A stretch of 64,000 nucleotides of DNA from Pontibacter litorisediminis. GTDB lineage: Bacteria > Bacteroidota > Bacteroidia > Cytophagales > Hymenobacteraceae. The position numbers and the translations under genes were made by a program. Below are positions 9,731 through 18,093 of this stretch, piece after piece. Under the pieces are notes generated by a model, which saw only the letters and a program-made list of their open reading frames with translations, was not told where the DNA came from and did not search any database. How positions within the stretch are numbered: the stretch's first letter is position 1; every line of letters begins with the position of its first letter. The stretch is from assembly GCF_029360645.1 (NCBI RefSeq), contig NZ_JARDUA010000003.1:1-64000 (forward strand), given 5' to 3'.

Positions 9731-10168
9731 AATTAAGAATTAGGAATTTGAAATTAAGAATGTGAAAGCAGAGAATGTGTTACTTACTAAGAGTTATGCC
9801 TTTGCTATTCGCATCGTTAATTTATATAAATTCCTATATCAGGAGAAGAAGGATGTTGTTATGTCAAGGCAGGTTCTTCGAAGTGGTACATCTATAGGGG
9901 CAAATGCTGAGGAAGCGATAGGTGCCCAGAGCAAGAGGGATTTTATATCAAAGGTGTCTATTGTGTATAAGGAAGCCAGAGAAACAAACTATTGGCTAAG
10001 GCTATTAAGAGACACTGGCTTTATGAACCAAGAGCAGGCGACTTCGTTGCTTATAGATTGTGAAGAACTGTTGAAGATTACTGGCTCAATACTGAAAACA
10101 ACAAAACAGAATACCGGTACTTAATTCTGCATAAATAATTCTTAATTATTAATTCGTAATTCCTAATT
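9731..10168 (+). repeat. Inverted-repeat-framed element A in the sucA-sucB spacer
   Basis: The left arm (9731-9761) begins directly after the sucA stop codon and is built from AATTAAGAATTAGG-type words. The right arm (10137-10168) is an imperfect, gapped inverted copy ending about 10 bases before the sucB ATG. Shared blocks are AATTAGGAATT and AATTAAGAAT. The enclosed gene is a four-helix-bundle protein. The arms could pair in the polycistronic mRNA and close the insert as a stem-loop. See the related elements at 11771, 16605 and 18094. Confidence 0.75.
9762..10124 (+). CDS. Four-helix-bundle protein, 23S rRNA intervening-sequence (S23) family
   Basis: 120 residues starting at GTG 9762. It carries the hallmarks of the family: a first helix with FAIRIVNLYKFL, the conserved SGTSIGANAEEA segment after VLRSG (about 41-52), the second motif FISKVSIVYKEARETNYWLRLL, and a final helix ending in a Lys/Thr-rich tail. 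Members are encoded inside intervening sequences of 23S rRNA in some bacteria, and a related fold (Avd) works with diversity-generating retroelements. No molecular role is established for stand-alone copies. This one sits between sucA and sucB inside inverted-repeat arms, and a paralogue sits between sucB and lpd. Confidence 0.9.
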   Translation: MKAENVLLTKSYAFAIRIVNLYKFLYQEKKDVVMSRQVLRSGTSIGANAEEAIGAQSKRDFISKVSIVYKEARETNYWLRLLRDTGFMNQEQATSLLIDCEELLKITGSILKTTKQNTGT

Positions 10169-10177
10169 GAATAAAAT

Positions 10178-11749
10178 ATGAGCTTAGAAGTTAAAGTGCC
10201 TGCCGTAGGTGAGTCGATCACTGAGGTAACCATAGCCCAATGGCTAAAGAAAGATGGCGACCGAGTGGAGATGGATGAGGTGATTGCGGAGCTGGAATCT
10301 GACAAAGCCACATTCGAACTGCCAGCCGAAGCCGCAGGCATTTTACGCATTGTAGCACAGGAGGGCGACACCATAGACGTGGGTGCTGTCATCTGCCGAA
10401 TCGATCAGGACGGTGCTGCTGCATCTGCCCCTTCGGCCCCTGCTGCTGAGCAGGCGGCTGCCCCTGCCGCCCAGGAACCTGCCCCGGCTGCTACTACTGG
10501 CGGCGCCGGCGAGGCCGTGGAGATGAGAGTGCCAACCGTAGGCGAGTCTATCTCGGAGGTAACCATTGCCAGCTGGCTGAAAAACGAAGGCGACCGGGTG
10601 GAGATGGACGAGGTGATTGCGGAGCTGGAATCTGACAAGGCGACGTTTGAGCTGCCGGCTGAGGCTGCAGGAACGCTGCAGATCATCGCGCAGCAGGGCG
10701 ACACCGTAGAGATTGGCGGGCTGCTTTGCAAGATCGTGCCAGGCGCCGGCGCCGCGAAAGCCAACGCACAGGCCAACGCCAAGCAGGAGGCAGCCAACCA
10801 AACTGTTGCCTCTCAGCCAGCCGCTGCCGCTACTTCAGGCGCGCAAACGTACGCTTCTGGTACGCCGTCTCCGGCTGCCGGCAAAATCCTGGCAGAGAAA
10901 GGTATAAACCCAGCGGATGTGCAGGGTTCTGGCCGCGATGGCCGCATCACGAAAGAGGATGCGCAAAACGCGCAGAAAGCTGCCGCTAAGCCCGCCGCTG
11001 CTGCGCCGGCCGCCAAGCAAGAGGCTGCTGCCCCTGCCGCCACTGGCGACCGTAACCAGCGCCGCGAGAAAATGAGCTCGCTGCGCAAAACGGTGTCTCG
11101 CCGCCTGGTGCAGGTAAAGAACGAAACGGCCATGCTTACTACCTTTAACGAGGTAGACATGAAGCCAATCATGGATATCCGCGCCAAGTATAAGGAGAAG
11201 TTCAAGGAGAAGCACGACGTAGGCCTGGGCTTTATGTCCTTCTTCACGAAGGCCTGTACGGTAGCCCTGCAGGAGTGGCCGGCAGTAAACGCCCAGATCG
11301 ATGGCAACGACATGATCTTCAATGATTTTGTGGATGTGTCAATCGCAGTTTCCTCTCCGAAAGGCCTCGTGGTGCCGGTTATCCGTAACGCTGAGCAACT
11401 GACACTGGACGGTATCGAGAAAGAAGTGATTCGACTGGCGAAGAAAGCCCGCGACGGTAAACTTTCTATCGAAGAGATGACAGGCGGTACCTTCACAATA
11501 ACCAACGGTGGTGTGTTCGGCTCCATGATGTCTACGCCAATCATCAACGCGCCGCAGTCAGCTATATTGGGTATGCACAACATTGTGCAGCGCCCGGTAG
11601 CCGTGGACGGACAAGTGGAAATTCGCCCGATGATGTACCTGGCGCTGTCTTACGACCACCGCATCATCGACGGCCGCGAGTCGGTAAGCTTCCTGGTACG
11701 CGTGAAAGAGCTGCTGGAAGACCCGATGCGCTTATTGCTGGGCGTCTAA
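10178..11749 (+). CDS. sucB: 2-oxoglutarate dehydrogenase E2 (dihydrolipoyl succinyltransferase), two lipoyl domains
   Basis: Core of the OGDH complex: carries succinyl on a lipoyl-lysine and hands it to CoA. 523 residues. Two tandem lipoyl domains (about 1-77 and 114-190), each with [13 protein letters not shown]; the lipoylated lysines should be K43 and K154. Ala/Pro/Gln-rich linkers separate them. The peripheral-subunit-binding domain follows ([20 protein letters not shown]), then the catalytic acyltransferase with [11 protein letters not shown] (His494, Asp498). Many SucB proteins have a single lipoyl domain, so this one is longer than usual. It sits between the two four-helix-bundle elements. 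Confidence 0.96.
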   Translation: MSLEVKVPAVGESITEVTIAQWLKKDGDRVEMDEVIAELESDKATFELPAEAAGILRIVAQEGDTIDVGAVICRIDQDGAAASAPSAPAAEQAAAPAAQEPAPAATTGGAGEAVEMRVPTVGESISEVTIASWLKNEGDRVEMDEVIAELESDKATFELPAEAAGTLQIIAQQGDTVEIGGLLCKIVPGAGAAKANAQANAKQEAANQTVASQPAAAATSGAQTYASGTPSPAAGKILAEKGINPADVQGSGRDGRITKEDAQNAQKAAAKPAAAAPAAKQEAAAPAATGDRNQRREKMSSLRKTVSRRLVQVKNETAMLTTFNEVDMKPIMDIRAKYKEKFKEKHDVGLGFMSFFTKACTVALQEWPAVNAQIDGNDMIFNDFVDVSIAVSSPKGLVVPVIRNAEQLTLDGIEKEVIRLAKKARDGKLSIEEMTGGTFTITNGGVFGSMMSTPIINAPQSAILGMHNIVQRPVAVDGQVEIRPMMYLALSYDHRIIDGRESVSFLVRVKELLEDPMRLLLGV

Positions 11750-11770
11750 CGCCGCTTGCGCACTAAGCGC

Positions 11771-12256
11771 AGTTAAGAGTTAAAAGTTATGAGTTAAGAG
11801 TGATTTTGGATTTAAAGTATAGAATCTGCGTAATCAACTTTTAACTCATAACTCTAGACTTTTAACTATAAAAGCATGGCTGATAGCATTGTAGCGCAGA
11901 AATCATTTCAGTTTGCATTAAGGATTACCAAACTCTATCTGTACCTGAAAGATCAAAAGCAGGAGTTTATACTCGCAAAGCAACTGGTTAGAAGCGGTAC
12001 ATCTATCGGTGCCAATACTGAAGAGGCTGTAGCGGCACAATCCAAGCCTGATTTTATTCATAAGCTGCAGATTGCTTTAAAAGAAGCACGGGAAACCAGC
12101 TATTGGCTAAGGCTGTTACATGCGGTTAATTTAATTGAAACAGCAGCCTTTGAAAGTATCCACAAAGACTGCGTTGAGTTGCAAAAGATGTTAAGCAGCA
12201 TCATTCTTACTTCAAAAAAGAACAACTCTTAACTCATAACTTTTAACTCTTAACTT
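11771..12256 (+). repeat. Inverted-repeat-framed element B in the sucB-lpd spacer
   Basis: The left arm at 11771-11801 pairs perfectly over 31 bases with the right arm inside 12224-12256. Both consist of TTAAGAGTTAAAAGTTATGAG-like iterations. A second inverted copy (11838-11853) of part of the left arm lies just upstream of the enclosed gene, so alternative hairpins are possible. The right arm contains the stop codon of the four-helix-bundle gene and runs up to the lpd start region. The design matches elements A, C and D, but the arm sequence is different. Confidence 0.88.
11876..12232 (+). CDS. Four-helix-bundle protein, 23S rRNA intervening-sequence (S23) family
   Basis: 118 residues, a paralogue of the protein at 9762. 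Shared landmarks: KSFQFALRITKLYLYL, LVRSGTSIGANTEEAVAAQSK, HKLQIALKEARETSYWLRLL, then a terminal helix with ELQKMLSSI. The two proteins share the family core but differ along most of their length, so they are not a recent duplication. The stop codon is formed inside the right inverted-repeat arm. No function is established for stand-alone members; an RNA-binding or element-maintenance role is inference from the location. Confidence 0.9.
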   Translation: MADSIVAQKSFQFALRITKLYLYLKDQKQEFILAKQLVRSGTSIGANTEEAVAAQSKPDFIHKLQIALKEARETSYWLRLLHAVNLIETAAFESIHKDCVELQKMLSSIILTSKKNNS

Positions 12257-12263
12257 GAACGAA

Positions 12264-13667
12264 GTGAAATACGATGTAACTGTAATCGGTTCTGGTCCTG
12301 GCGGCTATGTGGCAGCGATCCGTTGCGCGCAGCTGGGCCTGAAAACCGCGATCATAGAGAAGTATAACGTGCTGGGCGGTACTTGCCTTAACGTGGGCTG
12401 TATTCCTTCCAAGGCGCTCCTGGATTCATCCGAGCACTTCCACAACGCCGCGCATACCTTCTCCACGCACGGCATCGAGCTGGAAAACCTGAAGGTGAAC
12501 ATCCAGCAGATGATCAAGCGCAAGGGCGAGGTGGTGAAGTCGAACAACGACGGCATCGCCTTCCTGATGAAGAAGAACAAGATCGATACCTACTATGGCC
12601 TGGGCTCTTTCGTGAACAAGAACACGATCAAGATCACAGACGCAGAAGGAAAAGAGCAGCAGATCGAGACAGACAAGACGATCATCGCGACAGGCTCTAA
12701 GCCGACTGCCCTGCCGTTCCTGCCAATCGATAAGAAGCGCATCATCACATCTACAGAAGCCTTAACACTGACAGAGGTTCCGAAGAACCTGATCGTGATC
12801 GGTGGCGGTGTGATCGGCCTGGAGCTGGGTTCGGTTTATGCCCGCCTGGGAGCGAAGGTGCAGGTGATCGAGTACATGGACGCCATCATCCCGACCATGG
12901 ACCGCGCGCTGGGCAAAGAGCTGCAGCGTGTGCTGAAGAAAACGCTGGGCTTCGAGTTCTTCATGAGCCATAAAGTAACCGGTGCCACCAACGAGGGCGA
13001 AACGGTGAAAGTAACGGCCGAGAATCCAAAAGGCGAGGCGGTAACGTTTGAAGGCGATTACGTGCTGGTATCTGTTGGGCGCAGACCTTATACAGAAGGT
13101 CTCGGCCTGGAGAACGCCGGTGTGCAAATGGGCGAGCGCGGTATGATTGCCGTAAACGACCACCTGGAGACAAACGTGCCGGGCATTTTCGCGATTGGCG
13201 ACGTGGTGCGTGGCGCTATGCTGGCGCACAAAGCCGAGGAAGAAGGCGTGCTGGTGGCAGAGTACATGGTAGGCCAGAAGCCGCACATCAACTACAACCT
13301 GATACCTGGGGTAGTTTATACTTGGCCTGAGGTGGCAGGCGTAGGCTTTACCGAAGAGCAGCTGAAGGAGCAGGGACGCGCCTACAAGTCCGGTTCATTC
13401 CCGTTCAAAGCATCTGGCCGCGCCAAAGCATCCGGCGACACAGACGGTTTCGTGAAGGTGTTGGCTGATAAGGAAACTGACGAGATCCTGGGCGTGCACA
13501 TGATCGGCCCGCGCATTGCTGATTTGATTGCCGAGGCGGTAACCGCCATGGAATTCCGCGCCTCTGCCGAGGATGTGGCCCGCATGAGCCACGCGCACCC
13601 AACCTTTGCCGAAGCCATGAAAGAAGCGTGTCTGGCCGCTACGGAGAACCGTGCCATTCATATCTAA
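12264..13667 (+). CDS. lpd: Dihydrolipoyl dehydrogenase (E3)
   Basis: FAD-dependent enzyme that reoxidises dihydrolipoyl groups of SucB with NAD+. The protein shows the FAD-binding IGSGPGGYVAA, the redox disulfide in GGTCLNVGCIPSK, the NAD-binding VIGGGVIGLELGSVYARLG, and the C-terminal HAHPTFAEAMKE with the active-site His of the partner subunit. I chose GTG at 12264 (467 residues, beginning KYDVTVIG) because family similarity starts there. TTG at 12255 in the same frame lies inside the repeat arm of element B. Third gene of the complete OGDH operon, followed by a strong terminator. Confidence 0.96.
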   Translation: MKYDVTVIGSGPGGYVAAIRCAQLGLKTAIIEKYNVLGGTCLNVGCIPSKALLDSSEHFHNAAHTFSTHGIELENLKVNIQQMIKRKGEVVKSNNDGIAFLMKKNKIDTYYGLGSFVNKNTIKITDAEGKEQQIETDKTIIATGSKPTALPFLPIDKKRIITSTEALTLTEVPKNLIVIGGGVIGLELGSVYARLGAKVQVIEYMDAIIPTMDRALGKELQRVLKKTLGFEFFMSHKVTGATNEGETVKVTAENPKGEAVTFEGDYVLVSVGRRPYTEGLGLENAGVQMGERGMIAVNDHLETNVPGIFAIGDVVRGAMLAHKAEEEGVLVAEYMVGQKPHINYNLIPGVVYTWPEVAGVGFTEEQLKEQGRAYKSGSFPFKASGRAKASGDTDGFVKVLADKETDEILGVHMIGPRIADLIAEAVTAMEFRASAEDVARMSHAHPTFAEAMKEACLAATENRAIHI

Positions 13668-13691
13668 GCGAAGCTAAAAAGTACAAAACGG

Positions 13692-13729
13692 ATAAGCGCC
13701 GCCCTGTTAAGGGTGGCGCTTATTGTTTT
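13692..13729 (+). terminator. Terminator of the suc-lpd operon
   Basis: Strong stem ATAAGCGCCGCCCT / GGGTGGCGCTTAT with a short loop and a T-rich tail, 25 bases after the lpd stop. Confidence 0.85.
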
Positions 13730-13850
13730 AGAAGCGAAGTGTAAGCAGGTAAGCATAAATATTTTAGGAGCCCAGGCAACCTCTCTTATACTTCCTGCAT
13801 CTTTACTACCGAACACCACTTGTAAAGTATAACCTTAACCATACACGATG

Positions 13851-14639
13851 ATGAGAAAAGTATCTTTACTACTCGTACTGCTTATGCTGCCACTGCTGAC
13901 CTGGGCGCAAACCAAAGTAAACGCTTCGGAAGTTCTGGCCAAAATAAACCGTGGCGAGGCTGTGAGCTACAAGAACGCCGAGATTGTGGGCGACCTGGAC
14001 ATGACGAAGCTGCAGAACATGAAGCTGGAGAAAGGCGGCGACAGCAAGAACACCACCAAGGAGTATGTGAGTACGGTAACAGCCCCACTTACTTTTGTGA
14101 ACTGCACTTTTACAGGCGACGTGCTGGCGTACTTCAACCCGGATAACGAGCTGAATCTGAAAAAACCGAACAACGAGGTGTACAACACCAACTTTGAGGA
14201 AGATGTACTGTTTGAGAACTGCAACTTCAAACAGAAGGCTGCCTTCAAGTACAGCGAGTTCGAAGGGAAAGCATCGTTTCTGAGCAGCCGCTTTGCAGAG
14301 GAGGCTAACTTTAAGTATGCCGATTTTGAGCAAAGCGTAAACTTCAGCAACGTGCGCTTCGGCGGGGAGGCTAATTTCAAGTATGTGGAGTTTCCGGAAC
14401 GTGCCAGCTTTGCCGGGGCCACCTACAAGGGAGAGGCGAACTACAAGTATGCTAAGTTCGAGCGCGGCGCCAACTTCGAAAAGGCCTTGTTTGATGGCAC
14501 TGCCAACTTCAAGTACACCAAAGTGTCAGGCGATTTCAACATCAAAGGCGCTGATTTCCGTGGCGGCAACGATTTTAAGTATACCGAGGTCAATAGCAGA
14601 AAGGTAACGCTGGCATCCTTGCAGAGCATGAACCGATAG
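13851..14639 (+). CDS. Secreted pentapeptide-repeat protein
   Basis: About 262 residues (ATG at 13848 gives one extra Met). A signal peptide with cleavage after TWAQ predicts export. The second half contains the pentapeptide-like pattern in which a central Phe recurs every five residues in the form (A/V)(N/S)F(K/S)xA/Vx: ANFKYADFEQSVNFSNVRF is one example, and ANFKY-type units recur about every 20 residues. Such repeats fold as a right-handed quadrilateral beta-helix. Function is unknown; exported pentapeptide proteins in Bacteroidota are uncharacterised. Single-gene unit with a terminator after it. Confidence 0.85.
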   Translation: MRKVSLLLVLLMLPLLTWAQTKVNASEVLAKINRGEAVSYKNAEIVGDLDMTKLQNMKLEKGGDSKNTTKEYVSTVTAPLTFVNCTFTGDVLAYFNPDNELNLKKPNNEVYNTNFEEDVLFENCNFKQKAAFKYSEFEGKASFLSSRFAEEANFKYADFEQSVNFSNVRFGGEANFKYVEFPERASFAGATYKGEANYKYAKFERGANFEKALFDGTANFKYTKVSGDFNIKGADFRGGNDFKYTEVNSRKVTLASLQSMNR

Positions 14640-14660
14640 TTACATTATACTTGTGCGGGC

Positions 14661-14696
14661 AGAGCCACCTCCTAACAGGGGTGGCTCTGTTATTTT
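14661..14696. terminator. Bidirectional terminator between convergent genes
   Basis: Stem AGAGCCACC / GGTGGCTCT with a T-rich tail on the plus strand. It lies between the pentapeptide-repeat gene (plus) and the unknown gene ending at 14695 (minus). Confidence 0.75.
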
Positions 14697-15252
14697 ATAC
14701 TTCCCCCACTACCAGCTCCAGCACCCTCCCCAGGCCTTCGTCAGCAGTATAGGCAGGCACCGGCGACAGCCCCAGCCACTCCGCCCGCACCTGGTTCAGC
14801 AGCTGCAGGTTTATACTGTGGCCGTACTTTATACTTGCCACGGCAACAGCCAGAGCCGTTTTGAGGTGGTTTGCCTTTACCCGCAGCGTGTGCAGTGCGT
14901 AGCGGCCGGGGTGCAGGTGCACGTGCCGGCCTTGGTGCACGCCCCAGCGCAGCGTCCAGGCGGAGCCGTCGGAGAGGGTGCAGAGGCGGTAGCCACCGGG
15001 GGAAAGGTGCTGGCGGTAAGTTTTGGGAGGCAGCAGGAGGTGTTGGGTCAAGTATGCTATCACTTCCTCCGAGATCTGCAGCGGCGAGAGCGGTCCGACG
15101 TAGAGGTCCAGCTGGGAGCCGCCTATTCTTTTCAGCGCCTGCCGGAGTTCCTGCTCCGGCACTGCTACGCTGCGCGCTGTAAAGGCCTTTACATAGCCCA
15201 GGTGGTGCTTGAGCGGGTGAAACAGGATAGGTTTAGGTAACGGCAGCTCCAT
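14695..15252 (-). CDS. Hypothetical protein, about 185 residues
   Basis: I do not recognise this family. The sequence is soluble-looking, with no signal peptide or membrane segment, rich in Leu, His and Gln, and contains conserved-looking blocks such as HPLKHHLGYVKAF, LYVGPLSPLQISEEV and WTLRWGVHQGRHVHLHPGRY. The start could be Met1 (15255) or Met2 (15252). A plus-strand frame of similar length overlaps it (14653-15240) but has no protein-like character. The minus strand is preferred because hydrophobic and charged residues alternate normally there. I see no clear promoter box upstream. Confidence 0.55.
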   Translation of the reverse strand: MELPLPKPILFHPLKHHLGYVKAFTARSVAVPEQELRQALKRIGGSQLDLYVGPLSPLQISEEVIAYLTQHLLLPPKTYRQHLSPGGYRLCTLSDGSAWTLRWGVHQGRHVHLHPGRYALHTLRVKANHLKTALAVAVASIKYGHSINLQLLNQVRAEWLGLSPVPAYTADEGLGRVLELVVGEV

Positions 15253-15353
15253 CATTATGTATATTCATACCTTATAGGCTTGTGCCTGAGTTACAATAAG
15301 TTTTGTTACTTATATTAAAAATGCTATATTCAACAAACTAATCCTGAAAGACT

Positions 15354-15575
15354 ATGGCAAGTTTAGGCTTCTTATTTATTGGGGGGATAGGGCTGATGGA
15401 ATTACTCATCCTGCTGATCCCGCTGGTAATTTGGGGCCATGCCATTTTAGAAGTAGCTACGGGTACGTTCAAAGACAGCACCGATAAGATTGTGTGGCTG
15501 CTGGTGGTGCTCATGGTTCCGCTCGTTGGCGTTGTCCTGTACTACCTTATCGGCAGGAGAAAGTTGGCTAACTAA
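15354..15575 (+). CDS. Small membrane protein with PLDc_N domain
   Basis: 73 residues with two membrane-spanning stretches: residues about 5-30 (LMELLILLIPLVIWGHAIL) and 46-66 (IVWLLVVLMVPLVGVVLYYLIG), ending in the positively charged GRRK. This is the PLDc_N (cardiolipin synthase N-terminal) architecture without a nuclease domain. Stand-alone versions are common in Bacteroidota and of unknown role. Single-gene unit followed by a terminator. Confidence 0.85.
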   Translation: MASLGFLFIGGIGLMELLILLIPLVIWGHAILEVATGTFKDSTDKIVWLLVVLMVPLVGVVLYYLIGRRKLAN

Positions 15576-15596
15576 ACCGGCTTTACAGAAAGCACA

Positions 15597-15637
15597 AGCC
15601 CATCAGGAGCAACCTGAGGGGCTTTTTTGTTTATTTT
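15597..15637 (+). terminator. Terminator of the PLDc_N gene
   Basis: Hairpin AAGCCCATCAGG / ACCTGAGGGGCTT (one bulge) followed by TTTTTTG, about 20 bases after the stop codon. Confidence 0.75.
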
Positions 15638-15903
15638 CTGAGGTGCAGGCAACTAAGGCGCTACCTGCTGCATCTATATCCTACCAAGCCGCAACAACGG
15701 TATCTTCCTGCTTTACACTTACCACCCTTACCCGCTCACTAAAATGCCACCGCTGTTTAGCCGCGTTGGTAGATCAGGACATAAGGTAGGTCGATACAAA
15801 AGCGTTGTAAGTATAATTTAAAGAATTATTTGTTTACAGTCGGTACCTTGCATAACATACTACCGTAAAACCTAAAGAGTAGTTACCGCTAAAGCCATTG
15901 CCT
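15638..15903. other. Intergenic, upstream of the exporter operon
   Basis: About 265 bases without a gene. A TACCTTGC sequence near 15844 resembles a degenerate -7 box, but no convincing -33 element accompanies it. Confidence 0.4.
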
Positions 15904-16629
15904 ATGATACAGCTCCAGGACATACACAAGTACTACGCCGTAGGGCACAACAGGCTGCATGTGCTCAAGGGCATCGACCTGCACATCCAGGAGGGGGAGT
16001 TCGTGTCGATCATGGGCTCTTCGGGCTCCGGAAAGTCTACGCTGCTCAACATCCTGGGCATTCTGGATGACTATGACCAAGGAGATTATACTTTGGCAGG
16101 CACTCCCATTAAGAACCTGAGCGCGGCCAAGGCAGCCTATTACCGAAACCGCTTCCTGGGTTTTGTGTTTCAGTCGTTTAACCTGCTCTCTTTTAAAAAC
16201 GCGATGGAGAACGTGGCCCTGCCGCTGTATTACCAGAAAGTAGGCCGCCGGGAGCGCAACAAACTGGCGCTGCAGTACCTGGAGATGGTGGGCCTGAAGG
16301 AGTGGGCCGAGCACTCGCCCAACGAAATGTCGGGTGGGCAGCGGCAGCGGGTGGCCATTGCGCGGGCGCTTATCTCGCAGCCCAAGCTTATCCTGGCCGA
16401 CGAGCCGACGGGCGCGTTGGATACCCAAACCTCCTACGAGGTGATGGACATCTTTAAAGAAGTGAACCGCAAAGGCATGACGGTGGTGATTGTGACGCAC
16501 GAGAACGACATAGCCGCCCAGACGCAGCGCGTGATTCGCCTAAAAGACGGCCTGATCGTCAACGACGACCATGGCCTGCTGGAAACCGCCGCTGGGGAGC
16601 ATGGAATTTTGAATGAGCGAGTTAAGTAA
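15904..16629 (+). CDS. ABC exporter ATP-binding protein (MacB/LolD type)
   Basis: ATPase subunit of a type VII (MacB-like) exporter; it powers the two permeases encoded just downstream. 241 residues from ATG 15904 (TTG at 15898 is the alternative). Walker A is GSSGSGKST at 38-46, then the Q-loop in FVFQSFNLL, signature MSGGQRQRVAIARAL, Walker B LILADEPTGALD and the H-loop VTHEN. The last seven codons (ILNERVK then stop) are encoded by the first copy of a GAATGAG-type repeat arm of element C, so the natural C-terminus may have been altered by insertion. Confidence 0.94.
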   Translation: MIQLQDIHKYYAVGHNRLHVLKGIDLHIQEGEFVSIMGSSGSGKSTLLNILGILDDYDQGDYTLAGTPIKNLSAAKAAYYRNRFLGFVFQSFNLLSFKNAMENVALPLYYQKVGRRERNKLALQYLEMVGLKEWAEHSPNEMSGGQRQRVAIARALISQPKLILADEPTGALDTQTSYEVMDIFKEVNRKGMTVVIVTHENDIAAQTQRVIRLKDGLIVNDDHGLLETAAGEHGILNERVK

Positions 16630-16835
16630 TTTTGAATGAGCGGATGAGTGAATTTATACTTTGTGTGCCATGGTCTCCGCCTTAAGAGAGTCCAGGAAGT
16701 ATGAAAAGTCCCAACAATTAACAATCACTCATTAACGATTCAGTCATTCAACAACAAAACATTCGCTCATCCGCTCAGTCACTCATTCAAAATTAGATTC
16801 CATCCGCTCATTCACTCATTCACTCACTCAAAACT
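16605..16835 (+). repeat. Stem-forming element C between the exporter ATPase and permease 1
   Basis: Built from iterated GAATGAG/GGATGAG words on the left (16605-16655) and their complements on the right (16761-16794 and again 16801-16835). The left core TTTTGAATGAG...CGGATGAGxGAAT pairs with the right arm across an 8-base gap. The loop contains a segment (about 16654-16730) clearly homologous to the loop of element D: both read TTATACTTTGTGT, then CCAxG, then CAGGAAGT, then an ACAATTAAC-rich stretch. There is no ORF. Confidence 0.8.
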
Positions 16836-16843
16836 AACCAGAC

Positions 16844-18088
16844 ATGTTCGACATAGATAAATGGCAGGAGATACTGGGTACGATGCGCAAAAACAAGCTG
16901 CGCACCTTCCTTACGGCCTTTGGGGTGTTCTGGGGCATCTTTATGCTGGTGCTGTTGCTGGGAGCGGGCAAGGGCCTGGAGAATGGCGTGATCAACCGCT
17001 TCGGCGACGGGGCCAAGAACAGCATTTTTGTGTGGAGCGGCAAGACAGCCGTGGCCCACAAAGGCATGAAGCCCGGCCGCGAGATCAAGTTCACCAACCA
17101 GGACCTAGGCGCCATTGAACGCGAGTTAGTTGACTTGAACATGCTGGCGCCGCGCAACCGCATCTGGGGCGAGTACACGATCAACTACAAAGACCAGAAC
17201 GGCTCCTACCAATTGCTCGGTGCCGGCCCGGACTTTATGGAGATGAACGGCGAGCGCGCTTTCCGGGGCCGCATCCTCAACGAGCTGGACGAGCGGGAGA
17301 AACGCAAGGTGATCGTGCTGGGGGAGCAGGCGGCGCAGGTGTTGTTCAAAGGTCAGGATCCGGTAGGCGAGTATGTGAACATCCGGGGCATTTATTTTAA
17401 GGTGGTGGGCACTTTCAGGGTGCGAGGCAACAACAGCGGTCGTCGTGAAGAGCGCGCCTATATCCCGTTCTCCACGCTGCAAACAGCCTTTAACCAGCCT
17501 AACCAGGTGCAGATGATGCTGCTTACTGCTCGGGAGGGCGTGCCAGCCAAGGAAATGGAAGACAAACTGCGCACCCTGCTGGCCCAGCGCCATAAGTTCT
17601 CTGAGACCGACGACATGGCCATCGGGGTGGAGAATACCGAGGCAGAGTACCTGAAAGTGCAGGGCTTGTTCAGCGGCATCCGCATTTTCGTCTGGATCGT
17701 GGGCGTCGGCACCCTGATCGCCGGTATCGTGGGCGTGAGCAACATCATGCTGATCATTGTGAAGGAGCGTACGCGGGAGATCGGGGTGCGCAAAGCGCTG
17801 GGTGCAACGCCATTTTCCATTGTGAGCCTGATCCTGCAGGAGTCGGTGGTGATCACGGCTTTTTCGGGGTACATGGGGCTGCTGTTCGGCACAGCTATAC
17901 TGGCGCTGCTGGAGTACCTGCTGGTGTCGTCGGGGGCGGAGCTGCCGTTCTTTGCGAACCCGGAGGTGGATCTGGGGGTGGCGGTGGCGGCTACGGTGGT
18001 GCTGGTGCTATCCGGTGCCATTGCCGGCCTGATGCCTGCCCTGAAGGCCGCCAACATCAAACCCATCGAGGCGCTGCGGGCGGATTAG
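16844..18088 (+). CDS. MacB-type ABC exporter permease 1
   Basis: 414 residues with MacB/FtsX topology: an N-terminal membrane helix (FLTAFGVFWGIFMLVLLLGAG, about 22-42), a large periplasmic MacB_PCD domain (about 45-280), then three C-terminal helices including VGVGTLIAGIVGVSNIMLIIVKERTREIGVRKALGA, the coupling region seen in all MacB permeases. It works with the ATPase before it and, presumably as a heterodimer, with the paralogous permease 2. Exported substrate unknown (lipids, peptides or antimicrobials are known for the family). Element C separates it from the ATPase gene. Confidence 0.93.
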   Translation: MFDIDKWQEILGTMRKNKLRTFLTAFGVFWGIFMLVLLLGAGKGLENGVINRFGDGAKNSIFVWSGKTAVAHKGMKPGREIKFTNQDLGAIERELVDLNMLAPRNRIWGEYTINYKDQNGSYQLLGAGPDFMEMNGERAFRGRILNELDEREKRKVIVLGEQAAQVLFKGQDPVGEYVNIRGIYFKVVGTFRVRGNNSGRREERAYIPFSTLQTAFNQPNQVQMMLLTAREGVPAKEMEDKLRTLLAQRHKFSETDDMAIGVENTEAEYLKVQGLFSGIRIFVWIVGVGTLIAGIVGVSNIMLIIVKERTREIGVRKALGATPFSIVSLILQESVVITAFSGYMGLLFGTAILALLEYLLVSSGAELPFFANPEVDLGVAVAATVVLVLSGAIAGLMPALKAANIKPIEALRAD

Positions 18089-18093
18089 TTTAG

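Noticed and set aside
14653-15240. 195-codon plus-strand frame opposite the unknown 185-residue protein
   Set aside because: It begins in the terminator hairpin and has an unusual Val/Gln/Arg-rich composition. The minus-strand frame looks more protein-like, although neither has a recognised family.
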